Shown: positions 1-8,070 of the stretch, piece after piece
Layout of the letters: each line of letters starts with the position of its first letter
Position numbering within the stretch: the first letter of the stretch is position 1
Origin: Saprospiraceae bacterium
Lineage (GTDB): Bacteria; Bacteroidota; Bacteroidia; Chitinophagales; Saprospiraceae
Assembly (NCBI GenBank): GCA_028284395.1
Contig: JANQRV010000535.1
Span: 1-64,000 of the forward strand
DNA: 64,000 nt
Reading direction: 5' to 3'
Notes under the pieces: model-generated
What the model saw: only the letters and a program-made list of their open reading frames with translations
What the model was told of the DNA's origin: nothing
Databases searched by the model: none
Position numbers and translations under genes: made by a program

Positions 1-3
1 ATC

Positions 4-58
4 CTCGCCAGAACGTAGGCTATGCCTGCGTTTTTCGCCTCATTGAAGAAAAAAATAA
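4..58 (+). repeat. Interspersed repeat, copy 1
   Basis: This stretch aligns by eye with 20405-20459 in the same orientation. Shared blocks are CTCG, GGCTATG, GTTTTT, GCCT, TGAA and a final AAAAT, roughly 70 percent identity. Both copies are intergenic. I read them as two members of a dispersed non-coding repeat family; function unknown. Confidence 0.35.
13..35 (+). terminator. Possible terminator hairpin
   Basis: ACGTAGGC, a TAT loop and GCCTGCGT pair as an 8-bp stem (one T-G wobble) followed directly by a T run. This is the shape of a rho-independent terminator for a plus-strand gene outside the window. The same stretch is part of a diverged repeat that recurs near 20.4 kb, so it could instead be the core of a dispersed repeat. 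Confidence 0.4.
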
Positions 59-119
59 TTCTAAAATTTTGCCTATACATAATTATGGTTTAGTGCTTAG
101 TTATTGAAAATATAACTGA

Positions 120-1625
120 TCACTCTTTTTGTCGCTCCAATTGGACAAAGGCGCCATAACTAAAATTCCCTTCTGCATTGCTAAACATGGGCGCAATATG
201 GCCCGTTAGCACGCCATCCTCCAGGCGTAGGATCAACTGGCAATAAACGCCTTGATCTCCCGTAAATTCCGGCACAAGAACTTTCGCATTAAATCCTCCG
301 GTAAAGCGATTGAAACGATTAAAAGTAGCATTGTTCACAGCCGTAGGTTGGGCATTGTCTACTCGGGCGCGAATGGTTCCATCACCCAGGAAAGACAATT
401 CGAGGTTTTGTTTGGGGCTATCTCGCACTTGGATGCTGCCCCGCCAATTCCCCAGCAATGCGTTCTGCACCTGATAGGGGGTTTCATAAATGGCAATGAA
501 GGTTTCCATATCCATCTTCTTTTCCAGATCCGGCAAAAGGACATCGATGATCTCGTCCACCAATTGATCCGGGATGCTGTAGCCGCGCGACGATGTATTG
601 GTCAGACAGACCACTGCGAGATCATCCGCCGGTATCAAGGTGAGGTTGCTAGCGGCCCCGCTGATACTACCATTCGATACCAAGGAATGCCCCGTATTGA
701 ACCAACCCAGGCCAAAAAGCGAATTTGGGCTAGGGGGATAATGGTGCATCAGGTCAATTGTTTCGTCGGGCAACAAAGAACGGGTTTTCTCCGACCCGGT
801 CTTCAGGAAAAATTGACCGTACTGCAAAAGGTCCGGCACACTGGAATAATAGCCCGCCCCACCGGTGGGCAAAAAACGGTAGGGAGCCATCTCCGCTCCA
901 TTCGAATCGTAGATCCGGACAAAATCCTCGGTCCGGGATGCCTCGTAGTGTACATAAGAATCCTGCATCTCCAGTTTAGCGAATATCACTTCTTCCATAT
1001 ATTGCTCCAGGCTACGCCCGGCAATTTTTTCTATTAGATTGGCCGCCACTCCATAGGAATAATTGGAGTAATGATGGTACTTGCCGGGAGTGGAGGTCGA
1101 TATCGCATAGCGTTCGAAAAAGGCCTGTTTCTCGGCCGGTATTTGAGGATTACGGCCGGAGTCCCGGTAGGTGGTCCAGCCATGCGGGATTCCCGCCGAC
1201 ATGTTTAAAACATGCCCAACCGTAACATCCCCCGGTTCTCCACGGTAAGTGCGAAGTTCCCACGGTGCTAAAATCGGACCGACCGGATCGCTCAAACTCA
1301 CTTTTCCCTTTGCAACCAGATGCATCAGTCCGGTAGCCGTCATGGATTTGGAAAGCGAGCCAAGGGGATAAATCATATCCGGACGAGCCGCTACCCTACC
1401 CTCCTTATCGGCCCAACCAAAGGATTCAAGCCAGATCGTTTGCCCCTTGTAAAGTACCCCCACAGACAGGGACGCCACCGTTTGATCTTGAACCAATTGC
1501 TGCATTTTTAGACGAACGCTGTCCAGACCCGGCATCTGCGGAGGTTGGACATTTGGAGCTATGGATCGTTGTGCCTGCAAAAAGACGGAGGGGGTCAACA
1601 ATATCAGTAAAATCAGGTGTTTCAT
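120..1625 (-). CDS. Exported serine hydrolase, beta-lactamase/PBP4 fold
   Basis: A 501-residue protein with a clear N-terminal signal peptide (residues 1-19, ending in LQAQ). The class C beta-lactamase/DD-peptidase signatures are visible: an SxxK motif at Ser90-Leu-Ser-Lys93 supplies the nucleophile and general base, and the YxN motif is Tyr186-Ser-Asn188. After the hydrolase domain (about 35-370) comes a beta-rich C-terminal tail of about 120 residues, as in many Bacteroidota 'serine hydrolase' proteins. It probably acts in the periplasm on a peptide or ester; the substrate cannot be read from sequence and true beta-lactamase activity is not implied. It is divergent from the winged-helix regulator at 1770, which could control it. 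Confidence 0.9.
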   Translation of the reverse strand: MKHLILLILLTPSVFLQAQRSIAPNVQPPQMPGLDSVRLKMQQLVQDQTVASLSVGVLYKGQTIWLESFGWADKEGRVAARPDMIYPLGSLSKSMTATGLMHLVAKGKVSLSDPVGPILAPWELRTYRGEPGDVTVGHVLNMSAGIPHGWTTYRDSGRNPQIPAEKQAFFERYAISTSTPGKYHHYSNYSYGVAANLIEKIAGRSLEQYMEEVIFAKLEMQDSYVHYEASRTEDFVRIYDSNGAEMAPYRFLPTGGAGYYSSVPDLLQYGQFFLKTGSEKTRSLLPDETIDLMHHYPPSPNSLFGLGWFNTGHSLVSNGSISGAASNLTLIPADDLAVVCLTNTSSRGYSIPDQLVDEIIDVLLPDLEKKMDMETFIAIYETPYQVQNALLGNWRGSIQVRDSPKQNLELSFLGDGTIRARVDNAQPTAVNNATFNRFNRFTGGFNAKVLVPEFTGDQGVYCQLILRLEDGVLTGHIAPMFSNAEGNFSYGAFVQLERQKE

Positions 1626-1769
1626 AAGTCATCGTTTATTTTCCGCCAAATTGCCCGGATTGGCCCAGAAACCCGCATTGACCCACTGATTTTTATCTAA
1701 AAGATGTTTTCAACAGCTTTTCTCAACCAATCGCGATGTCTATCTTGGTCGAAAGAAACCACCTCTGTT

Positions 1770-2315
1770 ATGAAGACATCCGTCCCTAAGCTCTCCGATA
1801 CTTTTGCACTGGGAGAAAATCTCATCGTCAATGCCGACACCCACGAAATAAATCACATCAGAAACGACATGGTCTATGCCATTTACAAGATCGAGCCCAA
1901 AATGATGGAAGTCCTGTCCTTACTGGCGCAAGCGGAGGGCCAGGTGGTGCCAAAACAACAACTGGTAGAACAGGTATGGGGAGCCTACGGCGGCGGAGAG
2001 GATGCATTGACACAAACCATTTCAAAATTGCGCAAGGCCCTTGGAGACAGTGCCAAGCAATCCCGCATCATCAAAACCATTCCTAAAAAAGGATACCGAC
2101 TCCTATTGCAACCACAGAACATTGATCCAGCGCAACAACCAAAAATAGAATACCGACAAAACACGCCGTACCAACCCAACTCCAACGCTTTCATCAACTT
2201 TCTCGATCGCTTATCAGAGCCAAGGTTCCTACTGGCATTTCTACTAGTGTCGGCCGTTGTCATCACCACACTCGGCATTTTATCCTACCTCATGTTTTGG
2301 ATGGCCGTTCTCTGA
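1770..2315 (+). CDS. Winged-helix transcriptional regulator with C-terminal membrane anchor
   Basis: The ORF is open from an ATG at 1704 (203 residues), but the first 22 residues look non-native and the ATG at 1770 (181 residues) is preferred. Residues of about 20-105 form an OmpR/PhoB-type winged-helix domain (Trans_reg_C), with the family's EPKMMEVLSLL, LTQTISKLRKAL and final KKGYRLL segments. A single hydrophobic helix occupies the last 25 residues. The order, DNA-binding domain then membrane helix, is that of ToxR/CadC regulators, but no periplasmic sensor domain follows the helix. A membrane-tethered regulator that senses through its helix or a partner protein is inferred. Its stop lies one base from the stop of the convergent gene. 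Confidence 0.85.
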   Translation: MKTSVPKLSDTFALGENLIVNADTHEINHIRNDMVYAIYKIEPKMMEVLSLLAQAEGQVVPKQQLVEQVWGAYGGGEDALTQTISKLRKALGDSAKQSRIIKTIPKKGYRLLLQPQNIDPAQQPKIEYRQNTPYQPNSNAFINFLDRLSEPRFLLAFLLVSAVVITTLGILSYLMFWMAVL

Positions 2316-2316
2316 T

Positions 2317-3237
2317 CTATTCAAAACCATCTACCTCCCGGTAGGCCGCAATCAGCTTGGCCTCCCCTTCCTTGCCCGGGTGAAAATTTCCGTGCTCCAT
2401 ACCGAGTACACCAGTGTACCCCTTGCTCGCAATGTGTTTGAAGATGTTCCGGTAATGCATTTCACCGGTCGTCGGCTCTTTTCTACCCGGCACATCGCCA
2501 ATCTGAAAATAACCGGTTTCCTCATAGGCATAGTCAATGTTCTGAATGATGTTTCCTTCGGTTATCTGCTGATGATACATGTCGAACAGGATCTTGCACG
2601 ACGGACTGTTCACTGCCTTACAGATCAAATAAGCATGCGGTACCTTACTCAGAAATACATCGGGATGATTGTGCAAATGATTCAGCGGTTCAATGACCAT
2701 CACCAAACCATGGGGCTCCAGTACCTCCGATGCCTGCTTCAGCGTCTCGACAATATTTGCCGTCTGGTAGTCGGGCTCCAAACGATGGTGGCGGTTGCCC
2801 AATACGATCGTCATCCAGGTCGCATTCACCCGTTTGGCAACATCGACCGACGATTTGATCTCTTCTACAAAGGCCTTTCGGACCTCCGGGTCCCCCTTGG
2901 CCAGTCCATCTCCCCTTCTCACTTTCCAGTTGCCCACAAAAACGCCCATCTCCATTTTCAAATCGGACAGCGTTTGGCCGATTTTTTCCTGCAGGGAGAC
3001 GTCGCGATTAGAGAGACTGTTGTCCTCAAAGGCCGTAAACCCCTGATCTGCCATGAACTTGATCTGGTCGATGGGGTCCTCTCCGGCGGAATGCTTGAAC
3101 ATGCCGAGGTGGGGGGCGTATTTTAGTTTGAAGGGTTTGGCAGCACTTTCGGAGGTGCCGGCCGAATAAGCTGCAATGGGTGCGCTTAATGCGGCGGAGG
3201 TGGTCAGGCTTGTTTTTAGGAAGGTTCTTCTTTGCAT
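2317..3237 (-). CDS. Tat-exported hydroxypyruvate isomerase-like TIM-barrel protein
   Basis: A 306-residue protein with a twin-arginine signal (RRTFLK, then an Ala/Ser-rich hydrophobic stretch, residues 2-30). The body is a xylose-isomerase-like TIM barrel of the AP endonuclease 2 superfamily. Segments such as FDMYHQQITEGN, GDVPGRKEP and MEHG near the C-terminus match the hydroxypyruvate isomerase subgroup, and the acidic and His residues expected to bind a divalent metal are present (Glu in VIEPLNH, Asp in FDMYH, Glu in MEHG). In Bacteroidota such Tat-exported paralogues usually act on sugars or keto-acids in the periplasm; the substrate is unknown. The gene stands alone, convergent with the preceding regulator. 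Confidence 0.85.
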   Translation of the reverse strand: MQRRTFLKTSLTTSAALSAPIAAYSAGTSESAAKPFKLKYAPHLGMFKHSAGEDPIDQIKFMADQGFTAFEDNSLSNRDVSLQEKIGQTLSDLKMEMGVFVGNWKVRRGDGLAKGDPEVRKAFVEEIKSSVDVAKRVNATWMTIVLGNRHHRLEPDYQTANIVETLKQASEVLEPHGLVMVIEPLNHLHNHPDVFLSKVPHAYLICKAVNSPSCKILFDMYHQQITEGNIIQNIDYAYEETGYFQIGDVPGRKEPTTGEMHYRNIFKHIASKGYTGVLGMEHGNFHPGKEGEAKLIAAYREVDGFE

Positions 3238-3397
3238 TTTGGTTGGTTTTTGTTTGGGGTGTAAGGTAGGGAATTAGTTCCAGATGAGTCCCTTTGACAC
3301 AATTGGAAAAACCGGACAAAGTAAACACCCTTCTACGAAAAACCGCTTCACTCATCCATTTGCTGTATTGTTCGGTATGGTTTCGTGAAGCTTAGCC

Positions 3398-3443
3398 AAA
3401 AAATAATAGGCTAAACAAAGTCAAGTTTAACCTATTATTTTTT
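3398..3443. terminator. Long AT-rich stem-loop, likely bidirectional terminator
   Basis: Two 19-base arms, from AAAAAATAATAGG to its complement ending in a T run, pair with one mismatch around an 8-base loop. Both ends carry A/T runs, so it could terminate transcription in either direction. It lies 91 bases outside the left direct repeat of the island and downstream of no plus-strand gene that is visible here. Confidence 0.6.
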
Positions 3444-3534
3444 AAATCTATTTTTAAAACGACTACCAAAATGACTGCTGATAAAATTTTGTTCAGCGTA
3501 TTCTCATCTTAATCAGCCACTTACACAAGTAATA

Positions 3535-3552
3535 AGTGGTCTTACCAGGATT
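3535..3552 (+). repeat. Left direct repeat of tRNA-Arg 3' end (attL-like)
   Basis: AGTGGTCTTACCAGGATT matches 11729-11746 in 17 of 18 positions and in the same orientation. The right copy is the 3' end (T arm and acceptor strand) of a tRNA-Arg gene, the classical target of tyrosine integrases. I infer that the pair marks the ends of an integrated element of about 8.2 kb. Confidence 0.65.
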
Positions 3553-3838
3553 TGCCGAAATCCGGTTATGTCTTTGTTTTTCAGTGGTTTAGGCCGGAGG
3601 ACTTTTTTCCGGCAGTCGTCTCAGCAGTCGTTTTGAAATTTCAAGCAAAAATCAAACGGCTGCGTTACAAATATAAGACTTTCTAAAACATAATTCGCTT
3701 CATACGAGGAAATACTTGGTATCTAATCGGGACTAGACCGGTATCCAAATCCGTAATTTTTCATAGAAAACACGTAGATTAAATTAAAAAGTTGCTATTA
3801 AAAGGAACTTAGAACATTTCGTGTTGGTTCTTAGGGTT

Positions 3839-4582
3839 ATGAAGAGGACCATTGTATTTAGAACCATCGTAAGGCAAGTAATAAAGCTGAAACCAAATCA
3901 GTACACATATCCTCTTTTTCAAGATACCAGTCACGGAGCAGAAAGTGTAACTTCTTATAATGAACAATCAACTGTAAGGTGGTTGTTTGCGGAAAGGTAT
4001 TTTCAGGAAGCCTTCGTTTCCGAATATGTACGTTGTACCGGCCGCAATCCCGGATTTGTGCAAGGTTATCTAGAGGTTATGGAGCCTGTCCTCTCAGCCA
4101 AAGATCAAAGAAAAATAGGTGATATTGATTTATTGCTGGTCCCGCAAGAATCAGGTGTTGGCTCAATCGCTTTTGAGTTTAAAAGGGTAAAAGTAATTTC
4201 CTACGGAGCGGAGGAGGAAAAAGTCAATAAGGTGGAGACTGTAAGAAAGAAGGGGATAAAGCAAGTTAATAACCTAATTGATTTGGGGTTCAGTGAGGTC
4301 TATCTTGTGATTTTACTCCAATATGATGGGAGGCACTATCAGGAGAAACATTCTCTCTTCCGATATAGCTCAGGATCAAGTTCAAATCAGGCGTACGATA
4401 TCGTGTTTGAAAGCTCACTACATCCTGATGCGGGTGTCATTTATCTCAGATTAAATCAACCAACGGACCAGAATATTGAGACATTTCACATCACAGGGAT
4501 AGCGATTGACAGGAAGGCTATAGTAAGAGAACAGCCAAATGAACTAAAAAATCGAATCGCCGAACTCAAATACGCAACTTAA
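3839..4582 (+). CDS. Hypothetical protein, possible PD-(D/E)XK nuclease-like
   Basis: About 247 residues from the ATG at 3839; a GTG at 3821 would add six. No signal peptide, so cytoplasmic. The centre shows IGDIDLLLVP, about 12 residues, then IAFEFKRVKV. A conserved Asp followed by a (D/E)xK on the next strand is the core signature of PD-(D/E)XK nucleases, and it is the only functional hint. No named family is recognised. It is the first gene of the island, followed by the HEPN-like gene after a 69-base gap, and may be co-transcribed with it. Composition is AT-rich compared with the genes left of the repeat. A nuclease role is inference. Confidence 0.55.
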   Translation: MKRTIVFRTIVRQVIKLKPNQYTYPLFQDTSHGAESVTSYNEQSTVRWLFAERYFQEAFVSEYVRCTGRNPGFVQGYLEVMEPVLSAKDQRKIGDIDLLLVPQESGVGSIAFEFKRVKVISYGAEEEKVNKVETVRKKGIKQVNNLIDLGFSEVYLVILLQYDGRHYQEKHSLFRYSSGSSSNQAYDIVFESSLHPDAGVIYLRLNQPTDQNIETFHITGIAIDRKAIVREQPNELKNRIAELKYAT

Positions 4583-4651
4583 ATTTTGGTTTTCATTGAA
4601 TACTAACTTCCACTGCCAGATCGACTTTCTATCATTCAAAACTTTCAGATT

Positions 4652-6502
4652 TTGTTTAAAGTAAATACAATTAGCCACCCGGATAAGACAGTCAATTTAA
4701 AGGTAAAGTACTTTTATGATTACTTCTATTATCAATTGTCGCCAAATCGAGACTTGATGATGCATGATTATGAAAACCATCTGTCGTTGTTAGAAAAAAT
4801 CGATTTCCGGGTCAAGAATAACCTCGCAGAACGCTCCTCACGCCGGGTAATTAAACAAATTCTTCAGCATTCTCTATTAAACGTGAGTACAGACTTTTTT
4901 GCTAGGAAGGGAGAGGCCAGGAAGTTAATTGTTGAAATGAAATCCGCCAATTTGGAAAGGGGAGTTCCTTCAGAATTTAAGGATTCAGTAAATCAATTAA
5001 TCCAACTATTTTCCGAAGATGAGAAATTAGATGGAAGAGCGTATTTCGACACCATTCTAAAGAATTTATCCAGCTATTTGGTCTGTGAGCATTCTCTTGA
5101 ACATCACAAAAAGTCAATAGAGTACTGTACAAAATTGTTAATAGCAGAGTTCATTCGTGTCGGTTTTTCGACCAAAGATTTTACTGCATCCAGGATTGGT
5201 ATACTTAATCGAGTAATTTCTAAAAAAATCGATCCTAAAGATAATTTGGACAATAACTTTTTTGTAGATCCATACTTGCCGGAAAAAATAGAGGCACTAA
5301 GGGGTAAAAAAGGGTTTCAGGATGCCGTAAAGTCGTTTGTCGAAAACATTGATGCAGCATCTCAATTTCAGGGCTTTTACCTGATTTATGCTGCAAAGAA
5401 AATTACGGGAAAATTCTTATTCCGGATTAGTGGAATTCAAAACATTAAGGAAGGGTTTAGGTTTAAGATTGGCCAAGTAGAGTTTTTACATCCAAACGAA
5501 TTCAAAATAGACACCTCAAGCTGGAGAAAAACGGAAACTGAGATTTTTAATGATTTCAAGGACCGTAAAGAGGTTCTTCTAGCCATTGTCCCATCGGAAT
5601 TTAAATCTCATATTGTCGGCTTAGAAAGAGCTTTAGCAACAACTCAGGATGCGGTCGATTTTATGAACTATAACATGGTTTCAAACGATCCTCTATGGGA
5701 TGCCGCAAAGATTGATAACCGACATTATATGTTTGTCCATTCCAACAACAATAAATTTAAGTATCATTCGAATTCCAGCAAGGCTTATTTGAATTTTGAC
5801 CAACTCCGGGAGAAGACAGAGTTTCTTTATCCTGAAGGTTTTGAGGCTATTAATGAAGAGGCAAAGAACACAATTCTTCGGAATGATCACCTTCTCTTCA
5901 AAATAAAATTAGAGCGAAAATTAGAAAAGCAAATTTCGTCTGGGTGGCAGTTTCTGGAGAGTTTTTTTGCAGGGAGTAACATAAAGGATGAAAAAATGAT
6001 GAAGCATATTTCCAGGTCATTGATCCTTAACGACCTAAAGTATCAACAAATAGGATTGGAGTGTTTGATATCCAATGGATTGCTAAATTCTCATTTTGAT
6101 GGCAAGTCAAACCGACAACAAATCTACTTCCATTTAAATGCCTATGATAGAGGGAGAATCGATTTCTCTTCCCTGAAGTCTCTAGTGGAATATCCTTTCA
6201 TTCAGGAACTTTTCGATCAATATGAAAACCTCACTTCTGGCAATGTCGACCACGGTGGAAGAGAGAAATTTTATCGGCAATTATTGTTTCTAATCTATGA
6301 ACAACGTAACATCTACTTCCACAAGAATCTTTATTGTCCTTCTTCTACGAGAACTCTCCGAAACCATTTATCCAGAGTGCTTCATAGCTTCCGTAGCTTG
6401 ATTGTTGAAAAGCTTATCTCCAAGCCTGAATATGATTTGATTAGTGTTATCACGGAATTAAAGCAGGAAGGGCAAGGGCTTATTGAAGGCCTTGGTCCTT
6501 AG
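4652..6502 (+). CDS. Large hypothetical protein with C-terminal HEPN-like motif
   Basis: An unusual start: the frame opens at a TTG (616 residues), while the first ATG is at 4757 (581 residues); no ribosome-binding site decides between them. The protein is soluble, Lys- and Phe-rich and AT-rich in codon use. Near the C-terminus EQRNIYFHKN carries Arg-Asn-x3-His (residues 552-557), the RX4H motif of HEPN ribonucleases, inside a helical stretch that fits an ApeA/RES-like HEPN tail. HEPN proteins with long N-terminal sensing regions are common in abortive-infection systems. The neighbours (nuclease-like gene, Fic, TOTE helicase) support a conflict role. The family assignment rests on this one motif. 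Confidence 0.6.
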   Translation: MFKVNTISHPDKTVNLKVKYFYDYFYYQLSPNRDLMMHDYENHLSLLEKIDFRVKNNLAERSSRRVIKQILQHSLLNVSTDFFARKGEARKLIVEMKSANLERGVPSEFKDSVNQLIQLFSEDEKLDGRAYFDTILKNLSSYLVCEHSLEHHKKSIEYCTKLLIAEFIRVGFSTKDFTASRIGILNRVISKKIDPKDNLDNNFFVDPYLPEKIEALRGKKGFQDAVKSFVENIDAASQFQGFYLIYAAKKITGKFLFRISGIQNIKEGFRFKIGQVEFLHPNEFKIDTSSWRKTETEIFNDFKDRKEVLLAIVPSEFKSHIVGLERALATTQDAVDFMNYNMVSNDPLWDAAKIDNRHYMFVHSNNNKFKYHSNSSKAYLNFDQLREKTEFLYPEGFEAINEEAKNTILRNDHLLFKIKLERKLEKQISSGWQFLESFFAGSNIKDEKMMKHISRSLILNDLKYQQIGLECLISNGLLNSHFDGKSNRQQIYFHLNAYDRGRIDFSSLKSLVEYPFIQELFDQYENLTSGNVDHGGREKFYRQLLFLIYEQRNIYFHKNLYCPSSTRTLRNHLSRVLHSFRSLIVEKLISKPEYDLISVITELKQEGQGLIEGLGP

Positions 6503-6521
6503 GCAACCAAACCTTAATTTT

Positions 6522-7997
6522 TCAAAAAACCAACACCGCCTCCTCACTCTCCTTAAAAGCATTACTCCGAATCAATTGACCGTGAAGCGCATCAAAATCT
6601 GTAGGCTCCAACCAATGACTAAAAGCATGCGCCCGATCCATCATCTGAATGTACCCGGCGGCATCTTGTTTTTTGGTCAATTTCTTTAGGTTTAGCAAGT
6701 AATCATCACGGTATACGGTGGGAATGATCAGTTTGGATCGGTGGGCATGAACTAATTCGGCATTCATCATAATACGGGCAATGCGCCCATTGCCATCATC
6801 GAAGGGATGAACTTCGCTTACCAAAAACATGATGAAAATGGCGCGGGCAAGGGGATGGGTAAGGGCATCCAACATCTTGTAGCCTTGTTTTAAGGTGCCG
6901 GTGACCTGGCCTGGTGTAACAAAGTGCGTCGATCCTGCCCGGTTGGCTTGCTGTTTAAATATTCCGGGATTTTTATCCGGCCGTCCTTTCATAACAATCC
7001 GGTGCCGGTCTCGAAGCAATTCCAGAAAAGCTTCTGGATTTTGAGCTTTTTTTTGCATTTCGAACCGGTCCTGGCAAATCTGGTAGGTGCCCAGGATGTC
7101 GTGGGAATCGCCAGTCCGGTTGAGAATGATTTTGCCTTCATAAATAATATCCTTGGCTTCTTCAATCAAGAAGGTGGTTCCTTCAATGTAATTGGAGAAA
7201 AAGCTCTCGAAAAAAGCGATCAGGGAAAAGGCTTTCTGTCTGTCGGTTTTTTGCTGGCGATCGACGAAAGGGTGGTTTCTGAGTTCCCCAATCAAATGTT
7301 GGAACAATTCCAGCCGGTATGGATCATAGGGTTCACCGAGCGCTTTGGCAACTGCCATTGGTGAACGGAGAATATCCGAAGGCTTGGTTGAAAGAATCGA
7401 GCTGATGATTTGATTGAGCTTCTTGAAGGAGGGTTCCCATCCTAGTTGATCGGCAATCTCCTTGGCCCGGTCACGCAACTGGTTTAGCCCGGTTTCTCCT
7501 CTTGTGTTCAAGATCATGAGCAGCCGCTCTTCGATAACGATTTGATCCAGGGTTCGTTTTTCTCCATCCACCACCCGGCTGGGCATCAGGTTTTCCAAAC
7601 AGGCTCTTTCCAAAGACGATACGTACAGCGATTCATAGATGGGTTGATCATCTTCCAGTCGATTTGGACCACCGGTCATTCGGATGGTCAATCCCGGCCA
7701 TTGGTATACTCTCCTGTTTTTTCCGGTTAGATACAGCGTAGCATTTGGGGAAGGCTTGAATTCAATTGCCGACCGGTGGGACACAACTGCTTCCGGAAAT
7801 TGATGAGCCAACAACATCCAACTGTTTCTTCGAATGATTTCTTCCTCCGGGTCCGACAGATTAGAAGTATAAACCCTGGGAATTAACTTACGGAGTTTTC
7901 CTTTTTTGACTAACTTGCTAATCTGTTGAGAGATCGCCGGTTCGCTGGAGCTAAAGACGATCTCGGGTAAATTCGCTGTATTAAAATTTTTGCGCAC
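6522..7997 (-). CDS. Fic family protein with AbiEi-like N-terminal domain
   Basis: A 491-residue protein starting at a GTG; the next upstream in-frame stop leaves no better start. Residues 1-90 look like the winged-helix region of AbiEi-type antitoxins (SxSEPAISQQISKLVKKGKL, then GxYTS-like and SHRSAIEF segments). The Fic core follows, with the full catalytic motif HPFDDGNGRIAR at 397-408, His397 being the base that transfers AMP to a target hydroxyl. SNYIEG at 268-273 fits the (S/T)xxxE(G/N) inhibitory-helix motif of class II Fic proteins, so the enzyme should be self-inhibited. The fused DNA-binding domain suggests it regulates itself. The 5' end lies in a set of direct repeats shared with the divergent helicase gene. 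Confidence 0.9.
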   Translation of the reverse strand: MRKNFNTANLPEIVFSSSEPAISQQISKLVKKGKLRKLIPRVYTSNLSDPEEEIIRRNSWMLLAHQFPEAVVSHRSAIEFKPSPNATLYLTGKNRRVYQWPGLTIRMTGGPNRLEDDQPIYESLYVSSLERACLENLMPSRVVDGEKRTLDQIVIEERLLMILNTRGETGLNQLRDRAKEIADQLGWEPSFKKLNQIISSILSTKPSDILRSPMAVAKALGEPYDPYRLELFQHLIGELRNHPFVDRQQKTDRQKAFSLIAFFESFFSNYIEGTTFLIEEAKDIIYEGKIILNRTGDSHDILGTYQICQDRFEMQKKAQNPEAFLELLRDRHRIVMKGRPDKNPGIFKQQANRAGSTHFVTPGQVTGTLKQGYKMLDALTHPLARAIFIMFLVSEVHPFDDGNGRIARIMMNAELVHAHRSKLIIPTVYRDDYLLNLKKLTKKQDAAGYIQMMDRAHAFSHWLEPTDFDALHGQLIRSNAFKESEEAVLVF

Positions 7998-8068
7998 TAA
8001 AATTAGGTTTATGCAAAATTGCTAAAATTTTTGCGCATTAAAAGCGGATTTGTTGAAATTTTTGCACA
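7983..8068. promoter_or_regulatory. Iteron-like direct repeats between fic and helicase genes
   Basis: Three copies of a 14-base word, AAAATTTTTGCGCA, start at 7983, 8024 and 8055; the third copy reads GAAATTTTTGCACA. They cover the start of the Fic gene (minus) and end just before the ATG of the helicase (plus). Repeats of this sort in a divergent promoter are typical operators. The best candidate ligand is the AbiEi-like domain of the Fic protein, which is an inference. The middle copy, read on the minus strand, would also encode the same first residues as the Fic gene (M-R-K-N-F), so part of the array may stem from a duplication of the gene start. Confidence 0.55.
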
Positions 8069-8070
8069 TA

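Larger units (their letters stand above)
3238..3820. other. Intergenic region, left border of the island
   Basis: No gene is visible. The stretch holds a long AT-rich hairpin (3398-3443), the left copy of the tRNA-Arg-derived direct repeat (3535-3552), a small GC-rich hairpin (GCCGGA...TCCGGC, 3593-3613) and an 8-bp direct repeat GCAGTCGT just after it. Base composition turns AT-rich towards 3.8 kb, where the island genes begin. Confidence 0.6.

Noticed and set aside
252-1037. 261-codon plus-strand open frame opposite the serine hydrolase
   Set aside because: It is antisense to a gene with signal peptide and catalytic motifs, and encodes no recognisable protein.
2257-3126. 289-codon plus-strand open frame opposite the isomerase-like gene
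   Set aside because: Shadow of the Tat-exported gene, which has clear family motifs.
8050-8070. TTG start for the primase-helicase
   Set aside because: The ATG at 8071 follows after only seven codons, and the extra codons lie in the repeat array.
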